A model generated the notes under the pieces. That model was given only the letters and a program-made list of their open reading frames with translations, did no database searches and was not told the origin of the DNA. Of a stretch of DNA of 8,002 nt, positions 5,810 through 8,002 are shown one piece after another. Position 1 is the stretch's first letter, and every line of letters starts with the position of its first letter. The translations under genes were made by a program, and so were the position numbers. The stretch spans positions 1 to 8,002 of the forward strand of contig CAZMBD010000095.1 of assembly GCA_964564325.1 (NCBI GenBank), given 5' to 3'. The stretch is from JAAZMA01 sp964564325. Its GTDB lineage: Bacteria > Bacillota > Clostridia > Tissierellales > Tepidimicrobiaceae.

Positions 5810-7102
5810 CTAAACTTTTGAACCTAAAAAATCCTTATTTTTAAACTTTTTATAGCTTATAAACAATAAGATTCCTGACAAAATTAAATTTAATAAAATT
5901 CCAAATATATAATTAGTATTATACCTATCTATTAATACATCTTCAGTAAAAATATAGGAAAAAGGTGTAATTCCGTGTATTATACTATTTGGAGAAACAA
6001 ATTTTCTAAAAAGTAAGGAAAGTATTATCATTAGAATTTCTATTCCCATTGTCTTTGTTATGGAGTCTGTAAATACTGATAAAAAAGATATAAATATGAT
6101 ATTGAAAAATACTACAGTTAAAAATAATATAATACTTAAAAATATATGCTTTCCAGTTGAAATAATTTTAAAATCTATGTTTTCCTTGCTCAAAATTAAT
6201 TTGTTAATATTTTCACTTACTGCAATAGGCTCTTTAAAATCCCCCATTTCATTTAATATTGTATTTACTAGAAAGTTTACACCCAGTATTATGATTAAAA
6301 TTAAGGTCATAATTAGTATTGTAGATATGATTTTCGATAAAAATATTTTTCCTCTTTCATAGGGCTGTGTGTAGATAATTTTATAACTCCCATCTTCTAC
6401 TTCTAATAAAAATAAGTCTATAGTTAGGAAAGTAAAGATTATAAATATTAAAAATAGCATATTATTATCTAATAATGTGGCAATGGAAAATATTCCTGTA
6501 TTGGTATAAGGATTTGGATTGTATTTAATATTGTTTTCTTTTAAATAATTATAATATAAATTTTTCCTCTTTATATCATCCATAGTAATTTTCCTTAATT
6601 TTAATGCTGATTCAGGTACGACTCCTTCTTCATTAGCCTCCATAATATTATTTGTCCTTTTAATTTTTGCATCTAGAATTTCTCTAATTATTTCTTCTTC
6701 ATTCTCTACGACTTTTCCTTTTCTTGGTTTTAATTGTTTTTGTAATATAAATGGAATTTGTACATAAGAAGATTCTTTTTTATTTCTCTGTACTTCAATT
6801 TCAAGTAGTTCCTTAGCCTCTTCAATTTTTTCTAGACTGCCATATTCTTTTTGTAATAATTGCTTAGTTGCTTCATCTTCGCTTTCAAAGCGAGATATTT
6901 CAGTTAATGCTTTGCTTATTCTTATTTGTGCTGAATTTTTTGATATGGTAGTTTCCTTTTCTAATTCTTCCACAAAACTTCTATGTTTTCCTATATAATA
7001 TATGTTCACTAATAATACAGATAGGATTAAAGCTATTAAAAGAATTTTATTCTTCCGAGATTTAAATACTTTTTTTATTTCACTTTTAATTAATTCACCC
7101 AT
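5810..7102 (-). CDS. ABC-2 type transporter permease, second copy
   Basis: Predicted 430-residue permease. After a basic start (MGELIKSEIKKVFKSRKNK), helix 1 spans about 20-37. A charged, largely helical outer domain of about 170 residues (about 40-210) follows, rich in Glu and Lys and possibly coiled coil at 45-110. Helix 2 covers about 213-233, then the loop EDGSYKIIYTQPYERGKIFLSK (about 236-257), and four or five further helices. The loop aligns with KEGSTKLLITQSIPRWKYYIGK in the permease at 159-1508, so the two are distant paralogs. The start is the ATG at 7100-7102 with GGAGGG 8 nt upstream; an in-frame ATG 11 codons earlier lies inside the preceding gene's end. It begins 19 nt after the cyclophilin-like lipoprotein gene, clearly the same operon. 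Its ATPase is not in the window. Confidence 0.85.
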   Translation of the reverse strand: MGELIKSEIKKVFKSRKNKILLIALILSVLLVNIYYIGKHRSFVEELEKETTISKNSAQIRISKALTEISRFESEDEATKQLLQKEYGSLEKIEEAKELLEIEVQRNKKESSYVQIPFILQKQLKPRKGKVVENEEEIIREILDAKIKRTNNIMEANEEGVVPESALKLRKITMDDIKRKNLYYNYLKENNIKYNPNPYTNTGIFSIATLLDNNMLFLIFIIFTFLTIDLFLLEVEDGSYKIIYTQPYERGKIFLSKIISTILIMTLILIIILGVNFLVNTILNEMGDFKEPIAVSENINKLILSKENIDFKIISTGKHIFLSIILFLTVVFFNIIFISFLSVFTDSITKTMGIEILMIILSLLFRKFVSPNSIIHGITPFSYIFTEDVLIDRYNTNYIFGILLNLILSGILLFISYKKFKNKDFLGSKV

Positions 7103-7121
7103 ATTAAATTCCCTCCAATCT

Positions 7122-7901
7122 TTATTCCCCATCATATTTTACAATTTCTATTTTTTCTATTATAATAGGATCTTCTATAGGAAATTTATTTCCATCTACC
7201 ACCATATTACTTATTTCATATACTATGTCCATTCCATAAAACACCTGTCCAAACATTGTAAGATTATTATTATATTCAATTACCCCTCCTAATTCTCTGT
7301 AGGCCGTTATTATATCCTTTGTAAATCCATATTGTGTTGGCATATTTTCCATTATTTCTAAAATTTCTTCTTCTAGTCCTTCATTGGTAACTATATAAAA
7401 GGAGCCTATTTGCCTCTCATTTGTAGTGCCATCTGTATCTTTCCAATTATAAACTAAAAATCCAACGGCTCCAGAAAAGTGAAGATAATCAGGGCTAGTT
7501 TCTATTTCATAATCATGGGGAAAGCTCATACTATCTAATAGTTCTTCATAATATCTGTCCATTTCTTCCTCAGTCATATTTTTCTTATATCCTTTTTTCA
7601 ATGCCCAAACATTTCTATCTTTGCTTATACTACCAAAAATACTATCGGTATATTTTCCTTCTTCTACCCATTTCTTGAATTGTCCTACTCCAATTGGGGC
7701 TACTTCATCTAATAATTTTATTTTTATTTCACCTATATTAGTAGTTATAACTGCTATTTCTTCCCCTAGCTCTGGTCTTTGGAATTGAGGTAGTTTTAAA
7801 TTTCCAAAATCAGTATATCCATTTTCAATATTGCCTACTTTTTGACTACAGCCTGTTAATAAAATTAAACTTAATATTAAGACCATTAAAATCTTTTTCA
7901 C
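7122..7901 (-). CDS. Cyclophilin-like lipoprotein, probably catalytically inactive
   Basis: A 259-residue exported lipoprotein: basic start, hydrophobic core, and lipobox L15-T-G-C18 for lipid attachment outside the membrane. Residues about 50-255 follow the cyclophilin-type peptidyl-prolyl isomerase plan: ITTNIGEIKIKLLDEVAP near 52-69, a YTDSIFGS segment at 84-91, GSFYIVTNE at 166-174, and FGQVFYGMDIVYEI at 217-230 before a closing beta strand. In active cyclophilins the central motif is FHR...F..Q; here it reads FGSISKDRNVW, so the catalytic Arg, the Phe and the Gln are all replaced. Substrate binding without isomerase activity is therefore likely. The start is GTG at 7899-7901, with AGGAGGG upstream. 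It is the first visible gene of an operon with the permease at 5810-7102 and may be an outer-face partner of that transporter. Confidence 0.75.
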   Translation of the reverse strand: MKKILMVLILSLILLTGCSQKVGNIENGYTDFGNLKLPQFQRPELGEEIAVITTNIGEIKIKLLDEVAPIGVGQFKKWVEEGKYTDSIFGSISKDRNVWALKKGYKKNMTEEEMDRYYEELLDSMSFPHDYEIETSPDYLHFSGAVGFLVYNWKDTDGTTNERQIGSFYIVTNEGLEEEILEIMENMPTQYGFTKDIITAYRELGGVIEYNNNLTMFGQVFYGMDIVYEISNMVVDGNKFPIEDPIIIEKIEIVKYDGE

Positions 7902-7913
7902 TCTATCCCTCCT

Positions 7914-7943
7914 CTATAATTTAGTTTTAAAAACATAATACAT
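7914..7943 (-). pseudogene. Vestigial permease start MYYVFKTKL-stop
   Basis: An ATG at 7941-7943 with GGGAG 8 nt upstream reads M-Y-Y-V-F-K-T-K-L and then TAG. Its first 19 bases match the start of the permease at 159-1508 (MYYIFKNEV) at 18 positions. It is in frame with the lipoprotein GTG 14 codons on, and beyond the stop the codons (R-R-D-R) still resemble the basic stretch of the permease. It is either the stump of a deleted paralogous permease or a tiny upstream ORF; it also overlaps the predicted promoter. Confidence 0.4.
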
Positions 7944-7963
7944 TTACATCACTCCCATGTAAA
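7935..7963 (-). promoter_or_regulatory. Sigma-A-like promoter of the lipoprotein-permease operon
   Basis: On the minus strand TTTACA (7958-7963) and TATTAT (7935-7940) are separated by exactly 17 nt, each matching its consensus hexamer at five of six positions. Transcription would begin near 7928, leaving a leader of about 27 nt that contains the AGGAGGG ribosome site of the lipoprotein gene. Confidence 0.5.
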
Positions 7964-8002
7964 TTTTTAAACAAGCACCCTAGACCTCACCAAAAACTTC
8001 TT

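Noticed and set aside
6060..6362. Plus-strand ORF of 100 codons
   Set aside because: It is antisense to the membrane part of the permease at 5810-7102 and hydrophobic only because of AT-rich reverse codons.
7002..7292. Plus-strand ORF of 96 codons
   Set aside because: It spans the antisense of two well-supported minus-strand genes and their ribosome site; no own start signal.
7967..8002. C-terminal end of an upstream gene (KKFLVRSRVLV-stop)
   Set aside because: Only 11 codons are visible before the window edge, with no motif; it may be real but cannot be supported.
1..8002. CRISPR array, tRNA, rRNA, transposase or integrase
   Set aside because: No regularly spaced repeats, no cloverleaf or rRNA-like GC-rich stretch, and no recombinase motifs were seen on either strand.

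Overview
This is a very AT-rich stretch, probably from a Clostridia-type member of the Bacillota. The signs are low-GC codon use, strong GGAGG-type ribosome sites, GTG/TTG starts, and a peptide-maturation gene set known from clostridia. The genus cannot be fixed from the window. Almost everything real is on the minus strand; the one plus-strand gene is broken.

Centre (about 1640-4765, minus strand, read from high to low coordinates): a ribosomally made, radical-SAM-modified peptide (RiPP) locus. It starts with a 49-residue secreted peptide gene (4613-4762). Next is a radical SAM/SPASM maturase (3033-4463, CcpM type). Overlapping its end is a partner protein (1958-3043, TIGR04066 type). Then comes a 61-residue precursor carrying an alternating C-x-C-x-C-x-C-x-C run (1694-1879). 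Downstream is an ABC-2 permease (159-1508) that could export the product, then a small unrecognised ORF at the window edge. The precursor gene lies between two perfect 14-bp inverted repeats.

Middle (4785-5740, plus strand): the remains of a helix-turn-helix/TPR regulator of the kind that senses secreted peptides (RRNPP-like). Its DNA-binding half is gone, a stop codon interrupts the linker, and an extra AT in an (AT)6 run shifts the last 20 or so codons out of frame. It is divergent from the secreted-peptide gene, so a quorum-sensing receptor and signal pair may once have sat beside, and perhaps controlled, the RiPP operon.

Right (5810-7943, minus strand): a second operon behind a good sigma-A-like promoter. 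It encodes a cyclophilin-like lipoprotein whose catalytic residues are missing, then a second ABC-2 permease of the same build as the first. Short vestigial starts lie on both sides (MYYVFKTKL-stop upstream, MSIKI-stop downstream), which suggests repeated duplication and loss of ABC-transporter genes. No ABC ATPase lies inside the window.

The most interesting unit is the RiPP cassette with its repeat-flanked precursor, next to a candidate signal peptide and its decayed receptor.
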